From: Actinomycetota bacterium
GTDB taxonomy: Bacteria > Actinomycetota > Geothermincolia > Geothermincolales > RBG-13-55-18
Length of the DNA stretch: 64,000 bases
Reading direction: 5' to 3'
NCBI GenBank assembly: GCA_014360685.1
Contig: JACIXB010000011.1
Span: forward strand, 62,001-126,000
A program made the position numbers and the translations under genes. Position 1 is the stretch's first letter; the number at the start of each line of letters is the position of its first letter. Under the pieces are notes generated by a model, which saw only the letters and a list, made by a program, of their open reading frames with translations, was not told the DNA's origin and ran no database searches. Positions 1 to 8,155 of the stretch are shown here, one piece after another.

Positions 1-102
1 GAAGGGCGCGCCAGCCGCGATATCCTCCGTGCCCGCGCAAAACCGAAACGCGCGGCTTGCGCCACCCATGTGGGCTCCCATCCCTTCTTATCACCATTTA
101 CG

Positions 103-1224
103 TCACCGCGTCGCCGCGGACCCTCCCCGGCCGCTCTTCACCCGCTTCACCGACCACCCCTTCGTCGAGAGTATGTCCTCCGCCTCCCGCAACGCCTGGC
201 GCAACCTCTCCGTCACCCCCTCCAGGATAACGAGGTTCCCTCCGCACAATTCCCCGCGTCTCCACAGCGCCTCGGGGACGGGGAGGAAGGCCTCGCCCAG
301 GACCAGGCGAAGCACGGCCAGGACCCTCCGAACCGCCCTCCCTTCCTCCTCGCCTACTTCAAGGCCACGGGAAAGGAGGGGGACGAGGTTCCCGCTCCCC
401 ACCGGCCCCGGGCGGTTGTCGCGCAGGAAGAGTATCTCGTCGGTCAGCTCCTGGGGGCCGGCGCGGCGGAGCCCTCCCCGCCCGAGCAGGACCTGGCGCA
501 CCCCGTAGCCCCTCACCAGTTCCCCCGCATGCCCGGGAAGCTTGTCGGCATGCACCACGGCCACCACTTCGCCTCGAAGCGCCTCCTGGAACTCCTCCGC
601 GCTCCAGGGAACCCCTTCTCCTCCGCCCAGGTCAAGGATCAGATAGGCCAGGCCCAGGGAAGCCATTTCCGCGGCGAGCGCCCTCAAACGTTCGAGGTCA
701 CGGGCCTGGCCCTTCCCTTGCCGCTTCCCCGCTTTCCGGCCCCCCGCCGCGCCGCCCCGCAGGTCCAGGACAAAGGCGGGAACCGCCTCCCTGCCCGCGA
801 GCCCGCCGGCCAGTGCCTCCGCGGCGCGGCACAGGCGACCCTCCTCGCCTTCCAGCCCCAGAAGGGAGACTATATCGCGGCGACCCAGCGCCTCCTGCCT
901 GGTTAATTTTTCCACAATCCCGCCGAGGCCGGGTAACGCCGCCAGCTCCTCGGCCGCCTCCACCGGGAAACGGCCTTGGATCGCGGCGGCCGCTTCCTCC
1001 GGGAATAGCACCGCCTTGAGGAGCACGCCCCGAGCCTCGAGAAGACTCGCCGCCTTCCTCCCTTCTTGGGAGGGCACGGCTACGGCCGTGGTGCACAACT
1101 CCCCGGCCTGAGGAGGAGCGGGCACCAGCCGGACGCGGAACCCTCCCTCCTTGAGCAGCGCCTCGGCGCGCAGCATGTGATGGGTGGAAGGGAAGACGAG
1201 AACCGCTTCGCTCTTCCCGGCCAC
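103..1224 (-). CDS. DUF3343 protein fused to degenerate radical-SAM-like barrel
   Basis: Protein of 373 residues. Residues 1-70 read as a DUF3343 (putative Se/S carrier) domain, with the family cysteine in ELCTTAV (C44). The rest resembles a BioB/HydE-type TIM barrel: a KLTRQEAL segment near residue 107, alternating beta/alpha stretches such as AYLILDLGGGEG, and a late LGEAFLPVPEAL segment. The CxxxCxxC cluster motif of real radical SAM enzymes is absent, so it is probably not a radical SAM enzyme. It starts at GTG three bases after the stop of the upstream thioredoxin-like gene and is the last gene of the arsR-ACR3 operon. Its role may be sulfur, selenium or metalloid transfer; this is inferred from the domain and neighbours. 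Confidence 0.72.
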   Translation of the reverse strand: MAGKSEAVLVFPSTHHMLRAEALLKEGGFRVRLVPAPPQAGELCTTAVAVPSQEGRKAASLLEARGVLLKAVLFPEEAAAAIQGRFPVEAAEELAALPGLGGIVEKLTRQEALGRRDIVSLLGLEGEEGRLCRAAEALAGGLAGREAVPAFVLDLRGGAAGGRKAGKRQGKGQARDLERLRALAAEMASLGLAYLILDLGGGEGVPWSAEEFQEALRGEVVAVVHADKLPGHAGELVRGYGVRQVLLGRGGLRRAGPQELTDEILFLRDNRPGPVGSGNLVPLLSRGLEVGEEEGRAVRRVLAVLRLVLGEAFLPVPEALWRRGELCGGNLVILEGVTERLRQALREAEDILSTKGWSVKRVKSGRGGSAATR

Positions 1225-1227
1225 GGC

Positions 1228-1608
1228 CTACTCTTCCCGCCTCACCCGGCCGGTCTCCACGGCCTGTTCCACTTCCTCCAGGTCGGGCACCCTGCCATAG
1301 GCCACCAGCCTGCCGTCCACGGCCACCGCCGGGAGCACGTAGCGTAGGGAGAAGGCCACCCGGGAGGCGAAGTCTTCCTCCCCCGCCCGGCTTAGGTAGG
1401 CGGCCAGCCGTGCCAGGCCTTCGGTGTAGCCGCGGTCATCGGCCATGGAGTAGCGGGTTATCTCCGCCGAGGGGAACCTCTCCTCCACCTTGGACATGAG
1501 CACCTCCAGGCGGGACAGCTTTTCCGCCTCCCGCAGGGAGACCGGCCCGGCACAGGAGCACGCCGGGGCGGGGATGAAGAACTCCACCCTGTGACCTGCG
1601 ACCCCCAT
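1228..1608 (-). CDS. Thioredoxin-fold-like small protein of ars operon
   Basis: Small protein of 126 residues. The ATG at 1608 is chosen because a strong AAAGGTGG ribosome site lies 8 bases upstream; an upstream in-frame ATG would add nine residues. An FFIPAPACSCAGP segment sits near the N-terminus where a thioredoxin CxxC would be (here C-S-C). LPAVAVDGRLVAYGRVPD in the C-terminal half matches the cis-proline strand of thioredoxin folds, where the small Trx-like proteins have TPGVVIDGKVV. It lies between the ACR3 exporter and the DUF3343 gene. It could be an ArsD-like or redox partner; the assignment is by pattern only. Confidence 0.65.
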   Translation of the reverse strand: MGVAGHRVEFFIPAPACSCAGPVSLREAEKLSRLEVLMSKVEERFPSAEITRYSMADDRGYTEGLARLAAYLSRAGEEDFASRVAFSLRYVLPAVAVDGRLVAYGRVPDLEEVEQAVETGRVRREE

Positions 1609-1954
1609 GCCCACCCACCTTTCCCTAAGTCGCATTCAGAAAGGCGTCGTCCGGGAGACCCTTTTCCTGATTACCAGGAACCAACCATCCCTATTTTTAC
1701 CATCAGCGTCATTTTCCACGGAGCCCGAGGTCTCCCTTTTTGCCCCATGAAAACCGCGCCTTTGATCTCGAGTTCAACGCCATGATGATCTTCCTGCAAC
1801 AGCTTATACTGCTACCCATGACTTACCTATCCGCCGCCACGGAGACCGCGCCTGTCCCACATCTTGCCGGGCCTCCTCCCGGCAAACCCATCGAGCGGCG
1901 GGACCTCCCCTTTTTGCCACCCCATCATTAGGCTTCGAAGGCTTGCGGGAGTTG
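1609..1954. other. Intergenic, inverted repeat, no gene seen
   Basis: Spacer of 346 bases inside the ars operon. It contains a perfect 8-bp inverted repeat (TTGCCGGG / CCCGGCAA, 1864-1885) with a 6-base loop, close to the end of the ACR3 gene and without a T-run. It may be an mRNA-stability hairpin or weak terminator. I see no convincing ORF or RNA gene. Confidence 0.4.
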
Positions 1955-3145
1955 TTACCGCTTCTCCTGGAGCGAACCACCGTCGGCGGCCGTCACCGCC
2001 GGCACCCCCTCCGCCCGGAACCAGTGCTGCGTCCGCAGGCATATCTTCACCAACAGGAGCATGACCGGCACCTCAATGAGTACCCCGACCACCGTGGCCA
2101 GGGCGGCCCCGGAGGCGATGCCGTAGAGCACGGTGGCGGTGGCGATGGCCACCTCGAAATGGTTGGAGGCGCCGATCATGGCCGAGGGTGCGGCGTCCCG
2201 GTAATTGAGCCTTAAGAGCTTCGCCAGCCCGTACCCTATCCAGAAGATGAGGTTGGTCTGGATGAAGAGCGGTATGGCGATGTACAGGATGGACATGGGT
2301 TGGTCGATGATCAGCTGCCCCTTCAAGCTGAAGAGGATGATCAGGGTCGCCAGGAGGGCGATTATGGTTATGGGCGTGAGGTAGTGGATGAACTTCTCCT
2401 GGAACCATTCCATGCCCTTGCGTTTCAATATCCATTTCCTGGAAAAATAGCCGGCGATGAGCGGAAGGGCCACGTAGATGCCCACGGAGAGAACGATGGT
2501 CAGCCAGGGCACGGGCATGCTGTTCACGCCCAAGAGCCACCCTCCCAGGGGCGCATAGAGAACCAGCATGGTGAGGGAGTTGATGGCCACCATGACCAGG
2601 GTGTGCCCGTCGTTGCCCTTGGCCAGGTAGGACCACACCAGGACCATGGCCGTGCAGGGGGCGATGCCCAGGAGGATGCACCCCGAGATGTAGGACCGGA
2701 AGAGCTCGGGCTTCAGGGCCCCGTCCACCATTATGCCGCCGGTGGCGGGAACGTAGTGGGTGCCCAAATCCGCTCCGGGAATCCACCTCTTGAAAACGAA
2801 GCCCAGGAAGAAGGTAGCGATGGCCACCATGGTGAAGGGCTTGATGCACCAGTTGACGAAGAGGGTGAGCAGCACCGGCTTGGGGGTCTTGCCCGCCTTG
2901 ACCACCTCGGCGAAGTCGATCTTGACCATGATAGGGTACATCATGAAGAAAAGGCATATGGCGATGGGGATGGACACCTGGGCCACGGAGATCTTGTCCA
3001 GGGCTGGGCCCATCCTGGGGAAGGCTTTCCCCAGGAGAATGCCTATGCCGATGCACACCAGCACCCATATGGTCAGGTACTTCTCGAAGAAACCCAGCCT
3101 CCGCGCAGCCTTGGGCTGCTCCACAAGCTCCCGATCCTCCTCCAT
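1955..3145 (-). CDS. acr3: ACR3 family arsenite efflux transporter
   Basis: Integral membrane protein of 396 residues with about ten hydrophobic segments. It exports arsenite (and possibly antimonite) across the cytoplasmic membrane using the proton-motive force. The family cysteine is present in GIAPCTAMV (C164), as is the late [12 protein letters not shown] segment typical of ACR3/BASS-fold carriers. Length matches the family (350-400). The ATG at 3145 follows GGAAGGGGAAA. The gene is 75 bases downstream of an ArsR repressor gene and followed by thioredoxin-like and DUF3343 genes, so it is probably induced by arsenite through that repressor. Confidence 0.95.
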   Translation of the reverse strand: MEEDRELVEQPKAARRLGFFEKYLTIWVLVCIGIGILLGKAFPRMGPALDKISVAQVSIPIAICLFFMMYPIMVKIDFAEVVKAGKTPKPVLLTLFVNWCIKPFTMVAIATFFLGFVFKRWIPGADLGTHYVPATGGIMVDGALKPELFRSYISGCILLGIAPCTAMVLVWSYLAKGNDGHTLVMVAINSLTMLVLYAPLGGWLLGVNSMPVPWLTIVLSVGIYVALPLIAGYFSRKWILKRKGMEWFQEKFIHYLTPITIIALLATLIILFSLKGQLIIDQPMSILYIAIPLFIQTNLIFWIGYGLAKLLRLNYRDAAPSAMIGASNHFEVAIATATVLYGIASGAALATVVGVLIEVPVMLLLVKICLRTQHWFRAEGVPAVTAADGGSLQEKR

Positions 3146-3220
3146 TTTCCCCTTCCTTCCGGACCTGCTTTGATCATTGCGGTCTTCCGCCCATGCGAGG
3201 TGGAAAAAATCCCTAAGAAA

Positions 3221-3583
3221 CTAGGTTGTCTTGCCGCATTTCTCCCTCGCCGGATAACCTGCCGGCAACCTGTGTACTCCCAGTATCTGCATAAACATAT
3301 CGTTCAGCTCCTCGATGGCAGCCTTAACCAGGGAGTAATAGCACCATGTCCCCTCCCTCCGCACTTCAACCAAGCCCGCTTCTCGCAATACCGCCAGGTG
3401 GTGAGAGGCAAGGGGTTGGGAGATCTCCAACTGCTCCTCTATGTCGCAGACGCATTTCTCGCCCTTGAAAAGGAGGCATAAAATCCGCAACCGGTTCACG
3501 TCGGCGATGACCCTGAGCATCCCGTAGAGCCTGAGTATCTCGTCCTTGTTCATGCATTCGGCGAGCTTCTTGCCGGCAGACAT
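3221..3583 (-). CDS. arsR: ArsR family metalloid-responsive repressor
   Basis: Winged-helix repressor of 120 residues. The helix-turn-helix spans about residues 45-70 (SQPLASHHLAVLREAGLV), and the ELxCxC-type sensing site is present as EKCVCDIEE (C44, C46), the classical As(III) site on the DNA-binding helix. The ATG at 3583 is preceded by AAGGAG. It heads the operon with ACR3, and three evenly spaced TTTATATAAA palindromes lie just upstream, so autoregulation is likely. Arsenite is the probable inducer; other thiophilic metals are possible. Confidence 0.93.
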   Translation of the reverse strand: MSAGKKLAECMNKDEILRLYGMLRVIADVNRLRILCLLFKGEKCVCDIEEQLEISQPLASHHLAVLREAGLVEVRREGTWCYYSLVKAAIEELNDMFMQILGVHRLPAGYPAREKCGKTT

Positions 3584-3603
3584 CCTTTACTCCTTGACAG
3601 GCA

Positions 3604-3645
3604 TTTATATAAAACAAGATTTATATAAATATTATTTTATATAAA
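3604..3645 (-). promoter_or_regulatory. Triple ArsR-type operator/promoter
   Basis: Three identical 10-bp palindromes TTTATATAAA occupy 3604-3613, 3620-3629 and 3636-3645, each start exactly 16 bp from the next. They cover the promoter region of the leftward arsR-acr3 operon (possible -35 TTGCAA followed at 17 bp by TTATAT). The central copy extends to the perfect 12-mer ATTTATATAAAT. Repeated A/T palindromes over the promoter fit ArsR dimers binding side by side. Confidence 0.75.
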
Positions 3646-3937
3646 TTGCAAACGGCGAAATTACAACCCCATCGCCATCACCGGCTTTTTCCGAGAATCC
3701 GTGTCCATGTCTGCTTGCATCGCTTATATAACCTTTCCATAACATCGTCACCAGCCACGCCGCCACGAAGACCTGGGCCGTGCTTTCTCCTTCTCCCGAC
3801 ATGCTGGTCAACCGGTAGGCAATCATCTTTTATCCATCTACGTTTACGCCCGCACGGTAAGCGACTTGCCGGACAAGCTCCGCGAGTGAGCTACTCGACT
3901 TGAAGAAATTGCCCAGCTACACCTTCCCGCCTTCGAA
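3646..3937. other. Intergenic, no gene seen
   Basis: Region between the DGC-protein gene and the arsR operator. A 64-codon leftward ORF (3632-3826) runs through the operator and has no recognisable domain, so I do not call it. Nothing else was identified. Confidence 0.4.
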
Positions 3938-4327
3938 TCAATCCTGTCCTCCCGCCGCCAGGGCCTCCTCGATGCGGCGTCTGACGTCCGCCTTGATCCT
4001 TTTCTTTTCCTCCTCGTCGTAATCAAGGACGGGGGCCTTCTTCACTCCGTAATCCTCCACCATCTCCACCCGGATGTCCGGCTTCCTCCCGGAATGTTCC
4101 TCCACGATCTTGGAACAGCACGTCACCGGGCAGCCCTCGATGATCACGAAGAGCCCCGCCCCGGCTATCTTGTTCAGCCCGGTGTCCTTGTCGATGGCCA
4201 CCGCCGGCAGACACACCAGGCGGTAATCCTCGTTCTCCTTCACCAGTTCCGTGGCCACCGCCCCGGCCAGCTGCCCGGTATTGGCGGCCCCGTAGCAGGT
4301 GGCGATTACGACCTTGAACTCGGCCAT
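3938..4327 (-). CDS. DGC-domain putative zinc-binding protein
   Basis: Protein of 129 residues of the DGC (putative zinc-binding) family. Conserved cysteines appear in the N-terminal VIATCYGAANTGQLAG and in IEGCPVTCCSKI. Members usually sit beside ArsR repressors, ArsP-type permeases and small thioredoxins, as here, and are thought to handle thiol-bound metal or metalloid in the cytoplasm; the exact role is unknown. The ATG has GGAGG seven bases upstream. The tail is highly charged and helical. It is probably the last gene of the cluster starting at the second ArsR (7462). Confidence 0.85.
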   Translation of the reverse strand: MAEFKVVIATCYGAANTGQLAGAVATELVKENEDYRLVCLPAVAIDKDTGLNKIAGAGLFVIIEGCPVTCCSKIVEEHSGRKPDIRVEMVEDYGVKKAPVLDYDEEEKKRIKADVRRRIEEALAAGGQD

Positions 4328-4508
4328 GCCGGAACCTCCCTTCCGTCTTGAGTCATCGCCGCCGCCTTCCGACTCCAGGCAAACTCCATGATCTTCCTTT
4401 ATGCGTGGCCACCGCTTCGCCGGCGGAGGCCACCGGCCCCTCCCTCGCGGATAACCGGGGTCCCGCGACCCGTGCCGGGCATGCGAACGCTCGCCTTTCC
4501 CGCAATGC

Positions 4509-5570
4509 CTACCCGGCGAACATCCCGAAGACGTATCCGGTGCCTATGGCGAAGAGGCATACCAGGGCTATATAAGTCAGGGCCTTTTTCAGTCCCATGA
4601 CACGGATAAGTACGATCATGCTGGGCAGGGAGAGCGCCGGTCCCGCCAGCATGAGGGCCAGTGCCGGTCCCTTGCCCATGCCCAGGTCCAGCAGGCCGCG
4701 CACGATGGGGACCTCGGTGAGGGTGGCGAAGTACATAAGGGCCCCGGAGACGGAAGCGATGGCGTTTCCTCCGATGGTGTTCCCGCCTACGTAGCGGGAG
4801 ATGACCTCCGGCGGGATGAGTTCCTTCACCACGCCCACCAGGAAGACCCCCAGGAGCAACACGGGCAGGATCATCTTCACCATGCGCCAGGTCTCCAGGA
4901 ACCAGGTCTTGACCTCCTCGCGGGTGAACCACCTTTTCACCAGGTAGATGAGCAGGGCGAGGAGCAATACCTCCCCGGCGTACTTATAGAGGGAGGGCAT
5001 CTTGGCCGTGCCGTAGACCAGGATGGCGATGAGCACCCCGAAGTAGGCCAGGTTCTGGTGCCCGGGCCGCACCCGGCTGCCGTCGTCGTAGGCGAAGGCT
5101 CCCTCCGCCTCGGCCTCCAGCACCCGGCGTTCCTCCTCCTTGTGGAAGATGGCGGCCATGATCAGCCCGATGACGAAGGCGAAGCCCACCGCCCCGATTA
5201 TGCGGCCCACACCCAGGTCGTAGCCCAGGAGGTGGATGGAATAGGTCATGGCCAGGATGTTGATGGCCGGGGAGGAGTAGAGGAAGGCCACCGCCGGCCC
5301 CAGTCCGGCGCCTTTCTCCCTTATCCCGGTGAAAAGGGGAAGCACGGTGCAGGAACACACGGCCAGGATGGCCCCCGACACGGAGGCCACGGAGTACGCC
5401 AGCACCTTGTTGGTCCGGGGACCGAAATACTTCATCACCGCCGCCGTGTTCAAGAAAGCAGCGATGGCCCCGGCGATGAAAAAGGCGGGCACCAGGCAGA
5501 ACAGGGTATGCTGGGCCACGTACTCGTAGAGGGTCTTCAGGCCCTCCATCATGAGCCCGCCGAAAGTCAT
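4509..5570 (-). CDS. ArsP/UPF0718-type permease
   Basis: Full-length permease of about 353 residues with two homologous membrane halves. Signature segments are CSCTVLPLFTGI and SSPAINILAM in the N-half, and TLTEVPIVRGLL and AGPALSLPSM in the C-half. The two halves are joined by a charged cytoplasmic loop around residues 145-170. Members export organoarsenicals or act as thiol/metalloid permeases. A GTG start at 5579 is possible, but GAAGGA would be only one base from it; the ATG at 5570 has better spacing. Neighbours are a thioredoxin and a DGC protein. Confidence 0.9.
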   Translation of the reverse strand: MTFGGLMMEGLKTLYEYVAQHTLFCLVPAFFIAGAIAAFLNTAAVMKYFGPRTNKVLAYSVASVSGAILAVCSCTVLPLFTGIREKGAGLGPAVAFLYSSPAINILAMTYSIHLLGYDLGVGRIIGAVGFAFVIGLIMAAIFHKEEERRVLEAEAEGAFAYDDGSRVRPGHQNLAYFGVLIAILVYGTAKMPSLYKYAGEVLLLALLIYLVKRWFTREEVKTWFLETWRMVKMILPVLLLGVFLVGVVKELIPPEVISRYVGGNTIGGNAIASVSGALMYFATLTEVPIVRGLLDLGMGKGPALALMLAGPALSLPSMIVLIRVMGLKKALTYIALVCLFAIGTGYVFGMFAG

Positions 5571-5756
5571 CTCCACCACTTCCTTCTTTTATTCCTGTGT
5601 CCCTCTTGCGGGGCGAGCACGACGACGCTCCTCGGGGCCTTGTGCTTCCAGCGGCCGCGGGGCGAAACGCCTCCAACGAACCGGGGCGGCACCTCCCGGA
5701 CTGTCAACGTTCCCGCCGCGGGCCCACCCGCCCGACGGTTGGGGCGCAGGCCCGTC

Positions 5757-5990
5757 TCAGGCCTTGAGCCAGCTCTCTATCTCCTTCTTGGAGGGGACCT
5801 TACCCTTGGAGACCACCTTGCCGTCGATGACCACTCCCGGGGTGGTGAGGACGTTGTACTTCATGATCTCCGACATGTCGGTGACCTCCTCCACCGTGGC
5901 CTCCAGGCCCAGCTCGGAGATCACCTCCCTGATGGCCTCCTTGGTGGCGATGCACTTCTTGCATCCGGGTCCCAGGACCTTGATCTCCAC
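5757..5990 (-). CDS. Small thioredoxin (TM0996/MTH895 type)
   Basis: Single-domain thioredoxin/glutaredoxin-like protein of about 77 residues. The redox motif is GPGCKKC near the N-terminus and the cis-proline region reads TTPGVVIDG. The GTG at 5990 (reading MEIKVLGPGCKKC) has GGAGG eight bases upstream and matches the usual family start; a GTG nine bases earlier overlaps the ribosome site. These small thioredoxins accompany ArsP-type permeases and may reduce a metalloid-thiol substrate or the permease. It lies in the leftward ArsR2 gene cluster. Confidence 0.9.
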   Translation of the reverse strand: MEIKVLGPGCKKCIATKEAIREVISELGLEATVEEVTDMSEIMKYNVLTTPGVVIDGKVVSKGKVPSKKEIESWLKA

Positions 5991-6195
5991 GCTTCTCACC
6001 TCCGTTTTTTCATGTTGTCTACACCTTCATCCAAGACTTTCGCCTTTTCTCACGTAAACAATCCCGTGCCTCCGAGCATCGTGAGCCACCCGAACACGGG
6101 TGCTGCGAATCTTTTCGCCTCTCCCCGCGGAAACGATCCCGCGCCTTACCTTCACTCATCGGCGGGCCCGTCACCGGCCCCTCGCCTCCGCCTCC

Positions 6196-6714
6196 TCAGA
6201 GGCCCAACTCCCGCAGCTTTTCCAGCCGCTCCTCCATACCCGCTTCGAGCAGGGCAGGGCAGTCCTCCACGCACCTCTCGCCCTCCACCAGCTGGGCGGC
6301 AAAGGCCATGCATGACGGCACTCCGCATTTGCCGCAGTTGGTGCGGGGAAGGTGGCGCAGGATGTCCAGGAGCTTGGGTGGGACCCGAGTGGTGTGGTCG
6401 GGCTCTATTTCCTCCCTCCGCTCCCAGATATCGTTCAGGCGCTTTATGATCTTCCCCGCCGTCCTCTCGGCGTGGGCCCGATCCTTGAGGTTGTTGATGC
6501 TTACCACGTTCTCCCGCAGCGCGTATTTGTGGGCGCCCTCCCTCCAAACGATGGTGGGCACCTTTGGATCGTAGAAGGCGTTTTTCACCTCCGCGTTCAC
6601 ATAGGGCATGATCGGCCCCAGGTCGGCGTCCGTCTTCACCCTGGCCACCCAGACGGGCGAGCCCGGGTCGCAGGGGGGCGAGAACATCTCCAGCTCGTAG
6701 TCCTTGATCAACAT
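6196..6714 (-). CDS. 4Fe-4S cluster-binding protein (FeS/CdhD-like motif)
   Basis: Protein of 172 residues. The C-terminal third carries the Fe-S motif TNCGKCGVPSCMAFA...ERCVEDCPAL, the four-cysteine 'FeS' domain seen in corrinoid Fe-S proteins and Rnf/Acs-associated proteins. The N-terminal 100 residues are not recognised. The ATG at 6714 is chosen because AGGAGAGGGAGAT precedes it. It lies between a small unknown gene and the small thioredoxin gene. It is probably an electron carrier or scaffold for this redox/metalloid cluster. Confidence 0.8.
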   Translation of the reverse strand: MLIKDYELEMFSPPCDPGSPVWVARVKTDADLGPIMPYVNAEVKNAFYDPKVPTIVWREGAHKYALRENVVSINNLKDRAHAERTAGKIIKRLNDIWERREEIEPDHTTRVPPKLLDILRHLPRTNCGKCGVPSCMAFAAQLVEGERCVEDCPALLEAGMEERLEKLRELGL

Positions 6715-6779
6715 ATCTCCCTCTCCTTTTCGCGCCTTCCGCCACGCCATCTCCACGGCGGCCGCGTGCGCGTTGTTTA

Positions 6780-7013
6780 TCAACCACCGGATGCGGTCCG
6801 ACCGGCGCCTTTCTTCCCCGTGACTATCTCTCCCTGGTTGGGGCGGTAGGATTCCTCGAACACCGGCACGCAATGCGGGAGCTCCGCTTCCTTGACCTTC
6901 TTCTCCAGGACCTCGCGGATGAACTTGAGCGCCTCCTCCCGGTCTTCGTCGGCCAGGATGCGCTTGAGCCAGATCAGTTCCTCCTCGCCCAGGGATACGG
7001 CTATCTTCCTCAT
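6780..7013 (-). CDS. Unknown 77-residue protein coupled to arsR2
   Basis: No family recognised. The sequence is mostly charged helix (SLGEEELIWLKRILADEDRE, then EALKFIREVLEKKVKEAEL) followed by LPHCVPVFEESYRPNQGE with one cysteine. Its ATG overlaps the stop of the ArsR gene (ATGA), indicating translational coupling, and GGAGG lies seven bases upstream. A role as small accessory or regulator of the operon is likely by position only. Confidence 0.7.
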   Translation of the reverse strand: MRKIAVSLGEEELIWLKRILADEDREEALKFIREVLEKKVKEAELPHCVPVFEESYRPNQGEIVTGKKGAGRTASGG

Positions 7014-7462
7014 CTTCCCCCACCTCCCCGCGTTTTCACGCCGGCCCGGCTGACGGCCGCGCGAGGCCGTGCTTCGTCCTCCCCGCTCCTCCCCGCCCCG
7101 GCGCTCGTTTCGCTACCGCAGCAGTATCTCGAGGCCTCCTCCCGGCCACCTCCCTCGCGGCCGAGGTAGCGGCGCATGACCTCCATAATGCCCTCCAGCC
7201 GTCCGGCAACCACGGTATAGTAGAAAGAAGTCCCCACCCTCCTGGAGGCCAGGAAGCCGGCTTCCTTCAGGACGTTGAGATGGTGGGAAGCCAGCTGCTG
7301 GGAGATGCCCAATTCCCTCTCCACCTCGCATACGCATCTCTCGCCCCGCAAGAGGAGGCAGAGGATGCGCAGACGGTTGGGGTCGGAGAGAACCTTAAGG
7401 CCCTCCGCCAGCTCCAGGATTCCCGGGTCCTCCACGCATTTCAGGATGGTTCTCCTCGACAT
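7010..7462 (-). CDS. Second ArsR family repressor
   Basis: Winged-helix repressor of 150 residues. It carries the As(III)-type site ERCVCEVE (C43, C45) and the recognition helix SQQLASHHLNVLKEAGF. A CC pair (RYCCGS) sits in the longer C-terminal tail, which is otherwise charged and low complexity. The ATG at 7462 follows GGGAGAGGGGAG; an upstream ATG at 7501 would start inside the operator. It heads a leftward cluster (77-residue protein, Fe-S protein, thioredoxin, ArsP-type permease, DGC protein) and is divergent from an ArsC-like gene, so one operator probably serves both. Confidence 0.92.
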   Translation of the reverse strand: MSRRTILKCVEDPGILELAEGLKVLSDPNRLRILCLLLRGERCVCEVERELGISQQLASHHLNVLKEAGFLASRRVGTSFYYTVVAGRLEGIMEVMRRYLGREGGGREEASRYCCGSETSAGAGRSGEDEARPRAAVSRAGVKTRGGGGR

Positions 7463-7488
7463 CTCCCCTCTCCCGATCTTCACTAATA

Positions 7489-7521
7489 TATATTTGTACA
7501 TATCTATATTTGTAGTATAAT
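7489..7521. promoter_or_regulatory. Divergent arsR2/arsC operator-promoter
   Basis: Direct repeat TATATTTGTA at 7489-7498 and 7505-7514, starts 16 bp apart, the same spacing as in the first arsR operator. A rightward promoter fits over it: TTGTAC (7494-7499), 16-bp spacer, TATAAT (7516-7521), reading toward the ArsC-like gene. The leftward arsR2 start is 27 bp away, so a repressor bound here would cover both promoters. Confidence 0.65.
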
Positions 7522-7607
7522 CATTCCTCGATGAGTGTCAATGACTTGCTGCCAAGCCCCCGGGTCCGGCGAGGATGGTAATATCTCTGATAACAGGGAG
7601 GGCGAAG

Positions 7608-8003
7608 TTGAAAAAAGTGCTCTTCGTCTGCGGGGAGAACGCCGCCCGGAGCCAGATGGCCGAGGCCTTCTTCAACCACCTTGCCCGGGAGTGGCGGGCG
7701 GAAAGCGCGGGGACCTTCCCGGTGGAGAAGGTGAACCCGTTGGCCGTGCGGGCCATGGAGGAGGTGGGCCTGGACATCTCGGACGCCCACCCCAAGGCAT
7801 TGGACCTGGGGCGCCTGGACGAGTTCGAGCGCATCATCTCCTTCGGTTGCATCGCCAGGGCCGCCTTCCCGGCGCGGGAACGCCTGGAGGAGTGGCCCCT
7901 CCCTGATCCCGGGAAGGGCGACCTGGAGTTCATGCGCCGTGTCCGGGACGAGATCGGAAGGCTGGTCGCCTCTCTGGTCGAGGAGCTGGAAGGCCACGGC
8001 TAA
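7608..8003 (+). CDS. arsC: ArsC-type low-MW phosphatase/arsenate reductase
   Basis: Protein of 131 residues with the low-molecular-weight tyrosine-phosphatase P-loop FVCGENAARSQMAE (C8-X5-R14) and a late DPGKGD segment. The family includes thioredoxin-coupled arsenate reductases, which turn arsenate into arsenite for export by ACR3. The start is a TTG with GGAGG eight bases upstream; upstream in-frame codons lack a ribosome site. It is transcribed divergently from arsR2. A protein-phosphatase function cannot be excluded, but context favours arsenate reduction. Confidence 0.85.
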   Translation: MKKVLFVCGENAARSQMAEAFFNHLAREWRAESAGTFPVEKVNPLAVRAMEEVGLDISDAHPKALDLGRLDEFERIISFGCIARAAFPARERLEEWPLPDPGKGDLEFMRRVRDEIGRLVASLVEELEGHG

Positions 8004-8155
8004 AAGCTTCGGCAACCCCCACCCATGCCATGGATCAGGTCGTCTCCGCGTCAAAAAGGAAACGACGTCCTCTTACGCCGAAGGGCCCTTGGTTCTTTTC
8101 TTCGCCATACGCGATCAATATCGGCTTCCATGGAAAAATGGATAAAATTTACATC

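Noticed and set aside
3632-3826. Leftward 64-codon ORF upstream of arsR
   Set aside because: Runs through the operator palindromes, has no domain and no clear ribosome site.
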